From Caldatribacterium sp051549785 (GTDB lineage Bacteria; Atribacterota; Atribacteria; Atribacterales; Caldatribacteriaceae): a stretch of 64,000 nucleotides of DNA. Under the pieces are notes generated by a model. The model was given only the letters and a program-made list of their open reading frames with translations, did no database searches and was not told the origin of the DNA. Of this stretch, positions 24,531 through 33,410 are shown piece by piece. Each line of letters starts with the position of its first letter. The stretch's first letter is position 1. A program made the translations under genes and the position numbers. The stretch covers positions 744,001-808,000 of the forward strand of contig NZ_CP189974.1 in the NCBI RefSeq assembly GCF_051549785.1. The letters are read 5' to 3'.

Positions 24531-26051
24531 ATGGAGTACACCCTGGAATGCCGCAAGATTTTTAAATCTTTCGGGGGCGTGCAGGCACTGCGGGGTGTGG
24601 ACTTCACCCTCCGTTCTGGAGAGGTCCATGCCCTGGTTGGAGAAAATGGTGCGGGGAAGTCTACCCTGGTTAAGATTATCTCCGGAGCTCTTCTTCCGGA
24701 CCGGGGGGACATCTTCTACATGGGTCAGCCCGTCCGCATCGACTCACCCCGGAAGGCTCAGGAGATAGGCATCTCCACCGTGTACCAGGAACCCCTGGTG
24801 TACAGCGAGCTCAGTGTTCTCGAGAACATCTTCCTCGGCCGGGAAATCCGGACGCCCTGGGGGAACATCGACTGGAAAAGAGAAGAAGAACAGGCAAGGT
24901 CGCTTTTTGCCTCTCTCGGTCTCCCACACCACTTTCTGCGGGAACCCATGGGTGAGCTCAGCGTTGGCCTGCAACAGCTTGTCCTCATTGCCAAGGCCCT
25001 GGTGTACGAGGCGAAGGTCATTATTTTTGACGAGCCCACGGCGATTCTCACCGAACACGAGACCGAGCGGCTCTTCACCATCATCCGCAAACTCCGGGAC
25101 CAGGGTGTGGGGATTATCTACATCTCCCACCGTCTTGAGGAAATCTTCCGCATCGCCGACCGGGTGACGGTCATGCGGGACGGAGAGGTCCGGGGAGAAT
25201 TCCCCATCGCCGCCGTCGACCGGGCGAGAATCGTCGAGCTCATGGCCGGGAAGCTCCTTGTGGAGGAGATCGCCCGCAGGGGTGTGAAAGGAGACCACCC
25301 TCTCCTTTCAGTGCGGGGGTTGACGAGAAGACCTCGGTTTTTCGATATTTCCTTCGACCTTTTCCCCGGAGAGATTCTCGGCTTTTTTGGTCTTGTGGGC
25401 TCAGGGAGAACCGATGTTGCCCAGACCATCTTTGGTCTCTTCCGCCCTGAGAGCGGAAAAATGCTCTTCAACGGCCACGAGGTGAGCTTTGGGTCTCCTG
25501 AAGAGGCCATGCAGGCTGGTATTGCCTACCTCCCCGAAGACCGGAAAGTCCAGGGGCTTTTCCCCATCCAGAGCGTGGCCTACAACATCTCGGTCACCAT
25601 CCTCAGGGAACTCGTGCGGCGCCTGGGGATTGTCGACGTCCGAAGAGAACGGGACATTGCCGAGAAGCATATACGGGAACTCAACATCAAAACCCCGAAT
25701 CTCAAAACCAGGGTCTACAGCTTAAGCGGTGGGAATCAGCAGAAGGTTGTCCTTGCCAAGTGGCTTTCGGTGACACCGAAGCTCCTCATTCTTGACGAGC
25801 CAACCCGGGGGATTGATGTGGCCTCAAAGTCCGAAATTCACAACCTCATCGCTCACCTTGCAGACCGGGGGCTGGCGATCATGATGATCTCTTCAGAACT
25901 TCCCGAGATTCTCAAGATGTCGGACCGGGTCGTCGTCATGCACGAGGGGAGGATCACAGGGGTTTTCGAGGGCCCGGAGAAGACTGCCGAGAACATCATT
26001 CGGGCCGCAACGGGCGAGCGGATGGCTGTTGCCGGAGGTGTGGGGGTGTGA
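24531..26051 (+). CDS. Sugar ABC transporter ATP-binding protein (double cassette)
   Basis: 506 residues with two ABC domains. Cassette 1 (about 1-235) has Walker A GENGAGKST, a slightly changed signature LSVGLQQ, and IIFDEPTA. Cassette 2 (about 250-495) has a degenerate Walker A (GLVGSGRTD) but a normal LSGGNQQK signature and LLILDEPTRGID. This asymmetry is usual for RbsA/RhaT-type ATPases. ATG 24531 is preferred because GGAGAG lies six bases upstream; ATG 24525 touches it. It overlaps the first permease gene. Confidence 0.92.
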   Translation: MEYTLECRKIFKSFGGVQALRGVDFTLRSGEVHALVGENGAGKSTLVKIISGALLPDRGDIFYMGQPVRIDSPRKAQEIGISTVYQEPLVYSELSVLENIFLGREIRTPWGNIDWKREEEQARSLFASLGLPHHFLREPMGELSVGLQQLVLIAKALVYEAKVIIFDEPTAILTEHETERLFTIIRKLRDQGVGIIYISHRLEEIFRIADRVTVMRDGEVRGEFPIAAVDRARIVELMAGKLLVEEIARRGVKGDHPLLSVRGLTRRPRFFDISFDLFPGEILGFFGLVGSGRTDVAQTIFGLFRPESGKMLFNGHEVSFGSPEEAMQAGIAYLPEDRKVQGLFPIQSVAYNISVTILRELVRRLGIVDVRRERDIAEKHIRELNIKTPNLKTRVYSLSGGNQQKVVLAKWLSVTPKLLILDEPTRGIDVASKSEIHNLIAHLADRGLAIMMISSELPEILKMSDRVVVMHEGRITGVFEGPEKTAENIIRAATGERMAVAGGVGV

Positions 26052-27001
26052 CGAATACCGGATTTCGAAAGGTGCTGCGGCGGCGGGAATTCACGGTTCT
26101 GGGGCTCATCGTGGTCCTCGTCGTCCTTTTTGCTCTGACAACAGAGCGTTTCATGTCGGTGAGCAACCTCTCGAATCTCCTCCTCCAGCTTGCCGGAACG
26201 GCCATCTCGGCCATCGGCATGACCATGGTCATCATCACCGGGGGTATCGATGTTTCCGTGGGCTCCACCCTGGGGATGGCCTCGGTGGTGGCGGGGAAGC
26301 TCCTTGTGGGAGGGTACTCGCCGGTCTTTGTCCTTCTTTCTGCCCTCGGCACAGGTTTGGCCATCGGCCTCTTCAACGGGACACTCATCGCCTTCGGCAA
26401 TGTCCCTCCCATCATCGTGACGTTGGGCATGATGAGCATCCTCCGGAGCCTCATGTACCAGCTCCTTGGAGGACGGTGGATTTCCGGAATCCCGCCGGCG
26501 ATTCGGGTGATCGGTCTTGGCAAGTGGCTCGGTGTCCCCATATCCATGTGGATCACCGTGGTGCTCATTGCGTTTTTCACCTACTTCCTCTCTTCCCGTC
26601 CCCTGGGGCGGGCGATTTACGCCGTGGGGAATAACCCCGAGGCCGCCCGGGTCTCAGGCATTGACCTCAGGCGGACGACGCTTTTCGTCTACGCCGTTTT
26701 GGGAGCCCTGGCGGGGTTCGCCGGACTTGTCTATGTTGCCCGCACGGGGATTGTCCAGACGAACACGGGAAGCGGTTTTGAGCTTGAGGTTATCGCTGCG
26801 GTGGTGCTCGGGGGCACGAGCATTCTCGGTGGACGGGGGACAGTCATCGGCAGTCTCCTTGGGGCCTTCCTTGTGGGCATCATTAAAAACGGCATGGTCC
26901 TCCTCAACGTCCCTGCCCTGAGTGAAGGCCTGGTTGTTGGGGTCCTCATCATCCTCTCCGTGATGATTGACGTTATTCGGGCTCGAGGGGAACGGTCATG
27001 A
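26048..27001 (+). CDS. Sugar ABC transporter permease 1
   Basis: 317 residues, GTG start. It is a BPD_transp_2-type inner-membrane protein with about ten hydrophobic segments. Family landmarks: ITGGIDVSVGS and VGNNPEAARVSGI (cytoplasmic coupling region), with VLGGTSILGGRGTVIG near the C-terminus. It pairs with the second permease to form the channel, as in LsrC/LsrD or RhaP/RhaQ. Four-base overlap on each side. Confidence 0.9.
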   Translation: MTNTGFRKVLRRREFTVLGLIVVLVVLFALTTERFMSVSNLSNLLLQLAGTAISAIGMTMVIITGGIDVSVGSTLGMASVVAGKLLVGGYSPVFVLLSALGTGLAIGLFNGTLIAFGNVPPIIVTLGMMSILRSLMYQLLGGRWISGIPPAIRVIGLGKWLGVPISMWITVVLIAFFTYFLSSRPLGRAIYAVGNNPEAARVSGIDLRRTTLFVYAVLGALAGFAGLVYVARTGIVQTNTGSGFELEVIAAVVLGGTSILGGRGTVIGSLLGAFLVGIIKNGMVLLNVPALSEGLVVGVLIILSVMIDVIRARGERS

Positions 27002-27981
27002 AACGAATCCTGGACTACATTGTGGAGAACCGGGTGCTTTTTCTCCTTGTGCTTTTCGTTGCGCTCTTTGCGGTCTTTGCCGCGAGCGTTCCCGGGTTTT
27101 TCACCTTCTACAACCTCACGAACATGACCCAGTACGGAGTGGAACTGGGGCTTCTGGCCCTTGCGGAGATGCTCGTCATTCTCTCAGGGGGCGGAGGCAT
27201 CGACCTCTCGGTTGGCTCCATGCTCACCATTGTGGCCATGATTATTGGCGTGCTCATCGGGCGGGTCGGGCTCAACCCTTCTCTGTCCATTCTCCTTGGG
27301 CTTTTTGCCGGGGCGGGTATGGGGTACCTCAACGGGGTCCTCGTGAGCTACACCAGAATCCTCCCCTTCATCGTGACGCTGGCCTCGCTCTACATCTATA
27401 AGTCCCTGGCCCTCATCATCGCCGTTGACCCCCGCTTTGGCCCCAATCCCATGCCGGTATCGAGCTTTCCCGAGTCCTTCTACTTTGTGGGGCAGTACCG
27501 CATCGCGGGGATTCCCTTCCAGGTCCTCTGCATTTTCGTTCCGGTGATTCTCCTCCTCTGGCTTCTCCTTGAAAAGAGCATTTTCGGCCGGTACCTCTAC
27601 GGGGTGGGCAGCAACGAGAAAGCAGCGCTCTTTTCGGGGATGAATGTTGCACGGGTGAGGGTCACCGTTTATACCCTCTCGGGGATACTGAGCGCCCTCT
27701 CGGGCTGGATCATTACCTCCCGCATCGCCAGTGCTCGGCCTGATATCGGTACAGGGTATGAGCTCCAGGCCATCACCATTGCGGTTCTGGGTGGGGTGAG
27801 CATTAAAGGCGGTGAAGGGAGTATCGGTGGAGTGGTGCTCGGGATTGCCATCATCACGCTCCTCTATAACGGCATGCAACTCGCCGGCATCCACCAGATC
27901 TGGCAGCTGGGGTCCCTGGGGGTAGTTCTTGTTGGGAGCGTCCTCCTCAACCAGGTCCTCCTGGCCCGGCGGAAAATATAG
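26998..27981 (+). CDS. Sugar ABC transporter permease 2
   Basis: 327 residues of the same permease family as the preceding gene, with GGGGIDLSVGSML, GVGSNEKAALFSGMN and VLGGVSIKGGEGSIGG. The two permeases differ clearly, consistent with a heterodimer as in rhamnose and AI-2 importers. It is the last core component of the importer. Confidence 0.9.
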   Translation: MKRILDYIVENRVLFLLVLFVALFAVFAASVPGFFTFYNLTNMTQYGVELGLLALAEMLVILSGGGGIDLSVGSMLTIVAMIIGVLIGRVGLNPSLSILLGLFAGAGMGYLNGVLVSYTRILPFIVTLASLYIYKSLALIIAVDPRFGPNPMPVSSFPESFYFVGQYRIAGIPFQVLCIFVPVILLLWLLLEKSIFGRYLYGVGSNEKAALFSGMNVARVRVTVYTLSGILSALSGWIITSRIASARPDIGTGYELQAITIAVLGGVSIKGGEGSIGGVVLGIAIITLLYNGMQLAGIHQIWQLGSLGVVLVGSVLLNQVLLARRKI

Positions 27982-27985
27982 GCTG

Positions 27986-28765
27986 GTGTGGTTGTTCATT
28001 TTTGGGGTCCTGATTGCGTGGGGGGGAGGAGAAGCTTTTGCGGAAAAGCGCCTTGTCCTCCTTTCCCCCGCTCATGATGAGTATTTCTTCTCCTTTCTTG
28101 AGGTCTTCCTCCGGCGCTCCCTCCCCGACTACCGGATTACTACTATAATCACAGGAGAAGGAATCCCCCAGGTTGAGGGAGCCGTCGTTGTCGGTTTCCC
28201 GGAGGACCTCAAGGTCCTCGAGCGCTCACGAAAGAAGCCCCTGGCCATTGTCCTTGGGGAGGATGGCGACCTTTCCATCCCGGTCCTGGGGCGGGTGGTC
28301 TTTGCCTTTGAAGAGGTGGCGAGGGTGCTGCAGAAGGAGCTCTTTTCTGGGGGGAAAGGAGAATTCCTCTTTGTGGGGGAGGAACGCTCTCCTTTCCTGC
28401 CCCTTCTTGGGCTTTTAGGAGAAGCTCGCTTTTTTGGGGAAGTGGAAGAAGAACGTGTGGTGGTGGTCGAACGGGCGTTTCAAGCCCGACCGTTTCTTCG
28501 GGTAAAGAACGAACGCCCCTTCGCGTTCCTTGTCCTTGAGGCGGCGACCGAGATGCTCTTTGCGCTTCAGGAGGGGAAGGTGGATGTCCTCGTCGATACG
28601 AAGCCCTCTGCTGTTGCTTCCTGTATCGTTGGGATACTGCGGCGGTGGGAGGAAGAGGGAAAACGTTCAGGATGCTGCACCGTTTCCCCTCTCCTTGTTA
28701 CCCGGGAAACCATTGCCTCTGCCGACGCCTATGAGGTCGTTCGCCGCTGCCTCTCCTGCCATTAG
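27986..28765 (+). CDS. Secreted protein of unknown function, downstream of the sugar importer
   Basis: 259 residues from GTG 27986, four bases after the permease stop. The N-terminus is a clear signal peptide (LFIFGVLIAWGGGEAFA). The mature part starts KRLVLLSPAHDEYF, then shows alternating strands and helices with IITGEGIPQVEGAVVVGFPED. This order recalls one lobe of a periplasmic binding protein, but no family is recognised. The C-terminus has four Cys (two as GCC, two in CLSC). Its place at the end of the importer operon suggests a second ligand-handling or accessory protein. The start could lie elsewhere, since the ribosome site is weak. Confidence 0.6.
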   Translation: MWLFIFGVLIAWGGGEAFAEKRLVLLSPAHDEYFFSFLEVFLRRSLPDYRITTIITGEGIPQVEGAVVVGFPEDLKVLERSRKKPLAIVLGEDGDLSIPVLGRVVFAFEEVARVLQKELFSGGKGEFLFVGEERSPFLPLLGLLGEARFFGEVEEERVVVVERAFQARPFLRVKNERPFAFLVLEAATEMLFALQEGKVDVLVDTKPSAVASCIVGILRRWEEEGKRSGCCTVSPLLVTRETIASADAYEVVRRCLSCH

Positions 28766-28772
28766 GAGGAAA

Positions 28773-29387
28773 TCACTCCACCACGATTTCCCGGATCCAC
28801 TTCACCCAGCGGCTCCCATAGAAATCTTCCGCCACCAGGCGCACAGGGAAGCCGTGTTCTCTGGGAAGCGTCTCTCCGTTCACCCGCAGAGCGAGAAACA
28901 GGAGGTCCACTTTTTCGCCTTCCAGTTCCTCCTGAGAGAACTGGGCGCGGTAGTTATCAAGACCCACAAAGAGGATTTTCTGGTAGTCTTTTACCTCGGC
29001 AAGTCTCAGGATTTCCCGCAAAGGCACCCCTTCCCACTCCGCGTAATCGGCGAAAAACCCGGGGCAAATGAGGAGCACCTTTTTCTTCACCGTGGGGAGC
29101 TTCTGCAACTCCTCATAGGAGAGCCGGAGTTCCTTCCCCACACTTTTTCCTTTGACTTCGAGGCACCAGCTTCCAAGGTCGAAGTTCTCCGGAGGCAACC
29201 CGGTGGTGTTGAGATTTTCAACGGGGTCAAGGGGTAAAAGGGACGCATCCACTTCCGCCGGGTTCATGTGGATGATCTGGGACTTGGGGGTGTCGGGAGG
29301 AAGCTTCACCCGTTCTTTGGTCAACCCTGCGCCGGAAAGCAAGACAAAAACCCCGAGAACCACAAGCGCCGTCAGGTATTTCTTCAT
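28773..29387 (-). CDS. Exported molybdopterin-dependent oxidoreductase (sulfite oxidase/YedY fold)
   Basis: 204 residues. A signal peptide (MKKYLTALVVLGVFVLLSGAG) is followed by a single molybdopterin-binding domain of the sulfite-oxidase type. It shows the putative Mo-ligand Cys in LLICPGFFADYAEWEGVPL, SYEELQKLPTV before it, and the late motif HGFPVRLVAEDFYGSRWVKW. It is much shorter than sulfite oxidase and lacks a dimerisation domain. The substrate is unknown; family members reduce or oxidise S- or N-oxides outside the membrane. No membrane partner lies next to it. Confidence 0.85.
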   Translation of the reverse strand: MKKYLTALVVLGVFVLLSGAGLTKERVKLPPDTPKSQIIHMNPAEVDASLLPLDPVENLNTTGLPPENFDLGSWCLEVKGKSVGKELRLSYEELQKLPTVKKKVLLICPGFFADYAEWEGVPLREILRLAEVKDYQKILFVGLDNYRAQFSQEELEGEKVDLLFLALRVNGETLPREHGFPVRLVAEDFYGSRWVKWIREIVVE

Positions 29388-29431
29388 CGTTCACACTCCC
29401 TTTCTGCCTCTCTGAAACCGTCTGGGGAAGA

Positions 29432-29460
29432 ACTCTATTCCATTCCTGATTGACCGGCAA
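29432..29460 (-). promoter_or_regulatory. Predicted promoter of the molybdopterin oxidoreductase gene
   Basis: Minus strand TTGCCG (29455-29460), 17-base spacer, TAGAGT (29432-29437), 44 bases before the start codon. Confidence 0.5.
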
Positions 29461-29476
29461 TTGCACTAGCAGGAAC

Positions 29477-29505
29477 TTGACTGCATTGAAGCCGTATCGG
29501 AGAAT
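29477..29505 (+). promoter_or_regulatory. Predicted promoter of the acetyltransferase gene
   Basis: TTGACT (29477-29482), 17-base spacer, GAGAAT (29500-29505), 37 bases before ATG 29543. Confidence 0.4.
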
Positions 29506-29542
29506 GGGGGAAAGCGGTGAACCCAAAGCTTGGAGTCAGGGT

Positions 29543-30395
29543 ATGGAAATCCGCCGGGGAACCTTCCGGGATTTTGAAAAGGTTGTGGAGCTTTTACGAT
29601 TGGTCTTTCCCCAGGACGAGCGGGGATACTACTTTGGCTTCCTGCGCTTTGACCCCTTCTTCCATCCCCGGGATGTGTGGTTGGCGACAGACGGAAAAGA
29701 GGTGGTTTCCTGTCTCTTCCTTCTGCGGCGGCTTTTCTCTGGTGGTGAACGGTTGCTTCCGGGTGGCGGGATTGCCAATGTGGCCACCCACCCTGATTTT
29801 CGGGGGAGGGGACTAGCCTCCTTGCTGCTTCAGGAAGCCATACTCCAATCGAAGAGGGAGGGTCTTTCGTTCCTTCTCCTTGTCACCGAAATTCCCGCTT
29901 TCTACGAGCGCTTCGGGTTTCAGGACCTGGGGAAATTCGTGGCACGCATAGAACCGCGGGATTCTGGGCTCTCGCTTTCGGGTGTGAGAGGCGAGGAAAT
30001 TCTCAGCGCCTATGAGGCGTTCTACCGGAGAATGAAACTCCTCGTCCCCTTTCGAAACCTCGGGTATCTGCGGGGGATGCAGGTGTGGAACCGCTATAGT
30101 TCCCGTTTTCGGGAGGGGAAAAAAAGTGGCTTCATTCCGCAAGGTTGGTGGAGTGGTGGGGTATTTCCTGGAGAAAGAAGCGGCAATAGAGGTTTTCGAC
30201 CTTTTCGGTAGAGGAAATCGCTCAAACCTCCTCGAGATTCTCCAGAGTCTGGGAAAACCCCTGCGCCTCTTCCACCACCCGGCGGTTCTCCAGCGCTTGG
30301 GTGTTCCCCTTTCCCGCGACCGGGAGACGGTAATGGTCCTGTATCTGCGGGCCTTCTCGGGCGAGGTCTACCTCCCAGTGGCAGACTACTTTTAA
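29543..30395 (+). pseudogene. GNAT-family N-acetyltransferase, frame interrupted at an A7 run
   Basis: From ATG 29543 the frame encodes a GNAT domain (MEIRRGTFRDFEKVVELLR, acetyl-CoA loop VATHPDFRGRGLASLLLQEA, AFYERFGFQDLG). It then reads into a heptamer of A at 30119-30125, after which the protein becomes non-homologous-looking and ends at 30211. Removing one A joins it to the other frame (VASFRKVGGVVGYFLEKEAA...) which stays open to 30395. The joined product would have about 283 residues, with the second part reading like a normal C-terminal half of an Eis-like acetyltransferase. Either an assembly or sequencing indel, a true frameshift, or slippage during expression would explain this. Confidence 0.7.
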
Positions 30396-30609
30396 AACAG
30401 GGTTTCCCCGGAGAGTCCGCAGGGTGGGAGGGCCTCTAAGCTTTTTAATGTCTCAGCCTCACCGCCGGCGTAAAATCCGGGCACGCCACCGGAAAAGAGG
30501 ATGGATGGGCACGCTGGCCGGCGGGGAGAGGATTTCCCGGAAAAGCCAGAAGGACGGGAAATCCTGTTGCACCTTCTCTCTGAAGGAGACAGACCTTTCC
30601 GCTTTTTTC
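30396..30609. other. Intergenic spacer between convergent genes
   Basis: About 210 bases between the acetyltransferase and floA. It contains a 10-bp inverted repeat (30530-30539 and 30555-30564) without a T-run, and an open minus-strand frame of 73 codons that shows no ribosome site or recognisable domain. Confidence 0.5.
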
Positions 30610-31587
30610 TCACGGTCCTTCACCTTTTTCCTCCTCCTTTCCGAGTCGCTCCCTCATGCGGGTGTCGGCCTGGAGGTTCTGGAGGGAGTAGTAGTCGAGA
30701 ACCCCCAGTTTCCCCTCCCGCAGGGCGTAGGCTAAGGCCTTCGGGATTTCGGCTTCAGCCTCCACGACTTTGGCACGCATTTCCTGGGTATAGGCCTTCA
30801 TTTCCTGCTCCCGGGCAATGGCCAGAGCCCGTCGCTCTTCGGCCTTCGCCTGGGCCACACGCTTGTCGGCCTCGGCCTGGTCCATCTGGAGCCGGGCACC
30901 GATGTTCTCCCCAACATCAATATCGGCAATGTCGATGGAGAGGATTTCGAAGGCCGTGCCGGCATCAAGGCCCTTCTCAAGGACCGTTTTGGAAATCGTA
31001 TCCGGGTTCTCAAGTACTTCCTTATGGGAATTGGACGAGCCAATGGTGGTGACGATGCCTTCTCCGACCCGGGCGATAATCGTGGCTTCGGTCGCTCCTC
31101 CGATGAGCCGGTCGATGTTGGTGCGAACGGTGACCCGGGCCTTCACCTTGAGTTCAATCCCATCCTTGGCCACTGCGGCAACCACCGGAGTCTCCACAAC
31201 CTTCGGTAACACGCTCACCTGGACGGCCTCGAGGACATTGCGTCCGGCAAGGTCGATGGCGCAGGCCTTCTGGAACGAGAGGGGAATCCCGGCCCGCTCG
31301 GCGGCAATGAGGGAAATCACCACCCGGTCGACGTTCCCTCCCGCGAGGTAATGTGCCTCGAGAGCGCCCACGCTGAGGTCAAGGCCGGCTTTCGTGGCCT
31401 TGATGAGGGGCAGGACAATGCTTGCAGGAGGCACTCGCCGCAAGCGCATGCCGATGAGCGTCAGGATGCTCACCCGTACCCCCGCTGCCAGTGCCGAAAT
31501 CCAGAGCCCTAAGGGGACAAAGGAAAGGAACACCACAAGGATCACGAGGACCACAATTCCCGGAATGAGATACCCCAGAACGTTCAC
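30610..31587 (-). CDS. floA: Flotillin-like protein FloA
   Basis: 325 residues. An N-terminal membrane hairpin (GYLIPGIVVLVILVVFLSF) is followed by a PHB/SPFH-like domain with the FloA-typical segments HYLAGGNVDRVV, DLAGRNVLEAVQ and IDIADIDVGENIG. An alanine/glutamate-rich coiled coil (about 230-295) precedes a charged tail. FloA scaffolds functional membrane microdomains in bacteria and is usually encoded next to an NfeD protein, as here (four-base overlap). Confidence 0.93.
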   Translation of the reverse strand: MNVLGYLIPGIVVLVILVVFLSFVPLGLWISALAAGVRVSILTLIGMRLRRVPPASIVLPLIKATKAGLDLSVGALEAHYLAGGNVDRVVISLIAAERAGIPLSFQKACAIDLAGRNVLEAVQVSVLPKVVETPVVAAVAKDGIELKVKARVTVRTNIDRLIGGATEATIIARVGEGIVTTIGSSNSHKEVLENPDTISKTVLEKGLDAGTAFEILSIDIADIDVGENIGARLQMDQAEADKRVAQAKAEERRALAIAREQEMKAYTQEMRAKVVEAEAEIPKALAYALREGKLGVLDYYSLQNLQADTRMRERLGKEEEKGEGP

Positions 31588-32972
31588 GATGCCGACCTCC
31601 TTTCTCTTCGAACCACAAGGACATTCCCCCGTACCTCATCGACCACCACTGCTTCTCCTGCCGCAATGAACTCCCCCCGGCTCATGGCATCGTACACTTT
31701 GCCCTCAATCTCCACCATTCCTGCAGGTCGGAGGACGGTCTTTGCCCGACCCTCCTTCCCCAAAAGCCCTGCATACGGGGAGGCTTCCAGTGCGCTTTCT
31801 CCTTTCGGGCTTTGCTCCCGAAGACCAAGTTGCCGCCAGAGGGGGTTATAGGGGAGAAAAAGGAGGAAGAGGAGCAACACTCCTCCGGCAAGGGCAAGGT
31901 ACCAGAGGGTCTCAAAAATCGCGTTCAGGGAGAACAGTTGCTCGGTGGTCCGAAGAAGAAGGTACAGGGATCCTCCCATGGCTGCAATCCCCAAAACCCC
32001 GGTGACTCCAAAACCGGGGATGACGAAAATTTCGAGAATAAGAAGGAGCATCCCGACGAGGAAGAGCAAGAGAGGTTCCCACCCGGAAAGCCCCGCCAGG
32101 TACCTCCCACCGAAAACGAAAAGGAGCGAAACAATGCCCACAATCCCCGGGACGCCAAAACCCGGGGTCATGATTTCCAGGAATATCCCCAGAAAAGCCA
32201 GGAAAAGCAAGATAGAGACCACAGCAGGGTACGTCACAACCCGAGCCAGCGTCTCCGACCAGGAGGGATCAACCGTCACGACTTCTCCCCGAAGGCCAGC
32301 TCTCTCCAGTACCTCCTTTTGCCCCCGGGCAATCCCATCAACGACTGTAAGCTCCAGGGCACGCTGGGCAGAAAGGGTAAGGAGCGTCCCTTGCTCTTTC
32401 ACTCCCGGAATCTCAACTTCGCGGTCCACCATTCCGGCGAAAATCTGGGGATCCCGGCCCCGGGCCTCGGCAAGGGCCTCAATGTGCGCACGAATGGCCG
32501 ACACTGCTTTAGGGTCAGGTTTTTCGGTGTCTTCCCCGCCAGAACGGGGCTCGCTTGCCCCGATGCTCCCATCGGGAGCGATGAATATCCGCTCGCAGGC
32601 CAGCGCAAGGAACACTCCTGCCGACCAGGCTTTGGAGTTCACAAAGGCGATGGTTTTCACCGGAGACCGGAAGATAGCGTCTTTGGCAAAAAGCATGGCG
32701 TCGACCCGCCCACCGAGGGTATCGATTTCGAAGACCACTGCTTCGGCACGTTCCTCTTCTGCTTCTTTGAGCACCCTCTGGACGAAGCTCGCCATGCCCC
32801 ACTCTACGGCACCAATACCGGGAATGTCCTTCAGAGAAGCCCAGAAGATGGTTCCCGCAAGAGCAAGAGCTGGCGCAAACAGGAAGACCACCATCACCCC
32901 GGTGGTTACAGCGGCCTGAACCGTACCGGAGGCGGACTTTCTCAGCCAGCCCGAAGAGCACCCCACGGTCAC
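31584..32972 (-). CDS. nfeD: NfeD protein with ClpP-like serine protease domain
   Basis: 462 residues from GTG 32972, which overlaps the CBM48 gene stop (GTGA). Order: N-terminal hydrophobic segment; ClpP/SppA-like protease domain (about 45-240) with FEIDTLGGRVD, the presumed nucleophile Ser in KAWSAGVFLALA and APDGSIGASEP; four to five membrane helices (about 255-400); and a C-terminal NfeD OB-fold (GRAKTVLRPAG, GKVYDAMSRGEFI). Such proteins cleave membrane substrates and work with flotillin/stomatin partners; FloA is encoded directly downstream. Confidence 0.9.
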   Translation of the reverse strand: MTVGCSSGWLRKSASGTVQAAVTTGVMVVFLFAPALALAGTIFWASLKDIPGIGAVEWGMASFVQRVLKEAEEERAEAVVFEIDTLGGRVDAMLFAKDAIFRSPVKTIAFVNSKAWSAGVFLALACERIFIAPDGSIGASEPRSGGEDTEKPDPKAVSAIRAHIEALAEARGRDPQIFAGMVDREVEIPGVKEQGTLLTLSAQRALELTVVDGIARGQKEVLERAGLRGEVVTVDPSWSETLARVVTYPAVVSILLFLAFLGIFLEIMTPGFGVPGIVGIVSLLFVFGGRYLAGLSGWEPLLLFLVGMLLLILEIFVIPGFGVTGVLGIAAMGGSLYLLLRTTEQLFSLNAIFETLWYLALAGGVLLLFLLFLPYNPLWRQLGLREQSPKGESALEASPYAGLLGKEGRAKTVLRPAGMVEIEGKVYDAMSRGEFIAAGEAVVVDEVRGNVLVVRRERRSAS

Positions 32973-33223
32973 TCCACCACAATCACCGAGTTTTCTGACC
33001 CGAATGCATTGGGGACTCTCAGGGTGTCCGGGTCGGTGAACCACTGGCCGTCCACAACGTAGCGGTACTCATGCCGTCCCCGGGGAAGCGTGATGGTAAT
33101 GCTCCAGTACCCTTTCTTGGTCCTCTTCAAAAGGTGGCTTTGAGGGTCCCAGTGGTTGAAGCTTCCTGCTAAAAAGACCTCTGAAGCAGCGGGATATTCC
33201 AGGCGAAAGGTCACTCGAGGCAA
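32969..33223 (-). CDS. Stand-alone glycogen-binding (CBM48/AMPK-beta-like) domain protein
   Basis: 84 residues consisting of one CBM48 fold: VTFRLEYPAASEVFLAGSF, NHWDPQSHLLKR, GYWSITITLPRGRHEYRYV, DGQWFTDPD. The aromatic residues expected for alpha-glucan contact (the Trp in NHW and GYW) are present. There is no signal peptide, so it should be cytoplasmic. TTG start with AAGGAGG eight bases upstream. It is the first gene of the operon with nfeD and floA, an unusual partner set. Confidence 0.85.
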   Translation of the reverse strand: MPRVTFRLEYPAASEVFLAGSFNHWDPQSHLLKRTKKGYWSITITLPRGRHEYRYVVDGQWFTDPDTLRVPNAFGSENSVIVVE

Positions 33224-33357
33224 AGGACTTCCCTCCTTGGTGCGCTATTCTGCAAAGGACAACCTTTCCGGCGAGGGATTATTCCCTGTATCTAATTTGG
33301 GTCGCAAGGTGATGGAGGGGGTGGTGCCCGAGGTGGGGAGAAAAACCAGGACACCCC

Positions 33358-33405
33358 GAGAGACACTGGACTTTCCGAGTGTCCCACATGATGTGGACCT
33401 ATACA
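33358..33405 (+). mobile_element. Scar: terminal 48 bp of an IS481-like element
   Basis: The stretch matches 44521-44568, the right end of the decayed transposase element, with a single mismatch that I can see. It comprises the last codons of that transposase frame (LRDTGLSECPT and stop) and the terminal bases ending in TACA. No other IS sequence precedes it here, so an older insertion was deleted down to its end. It lies in the same orientation as the copy at 44521 and directly upstream of the gntR promoter. Confidence 0.75.
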
Positions 33406-33410
33406 GCGGC

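Noticed and set aside
23488..27981. Reading the importer as a complete autoinducer-2 (lsr) operon, with the FGGY kinases as LsrK
   Set aside because: No LsrF/LsrG/LsrR homologues are next to it, and the FGGY kinases belong to a separate operon 8 kb upstream; the permease/binding-protein type is shared with rhamnose systems, so specificity stays open.
30392..30613. 73-codon minus-strand frame directly after floA
   Set aside because: Starts at GTG overlapping the floA stop but has no ribosome site, no recognisable domain and low-complexity Ser/Pro/Arg content; treated as spacer.
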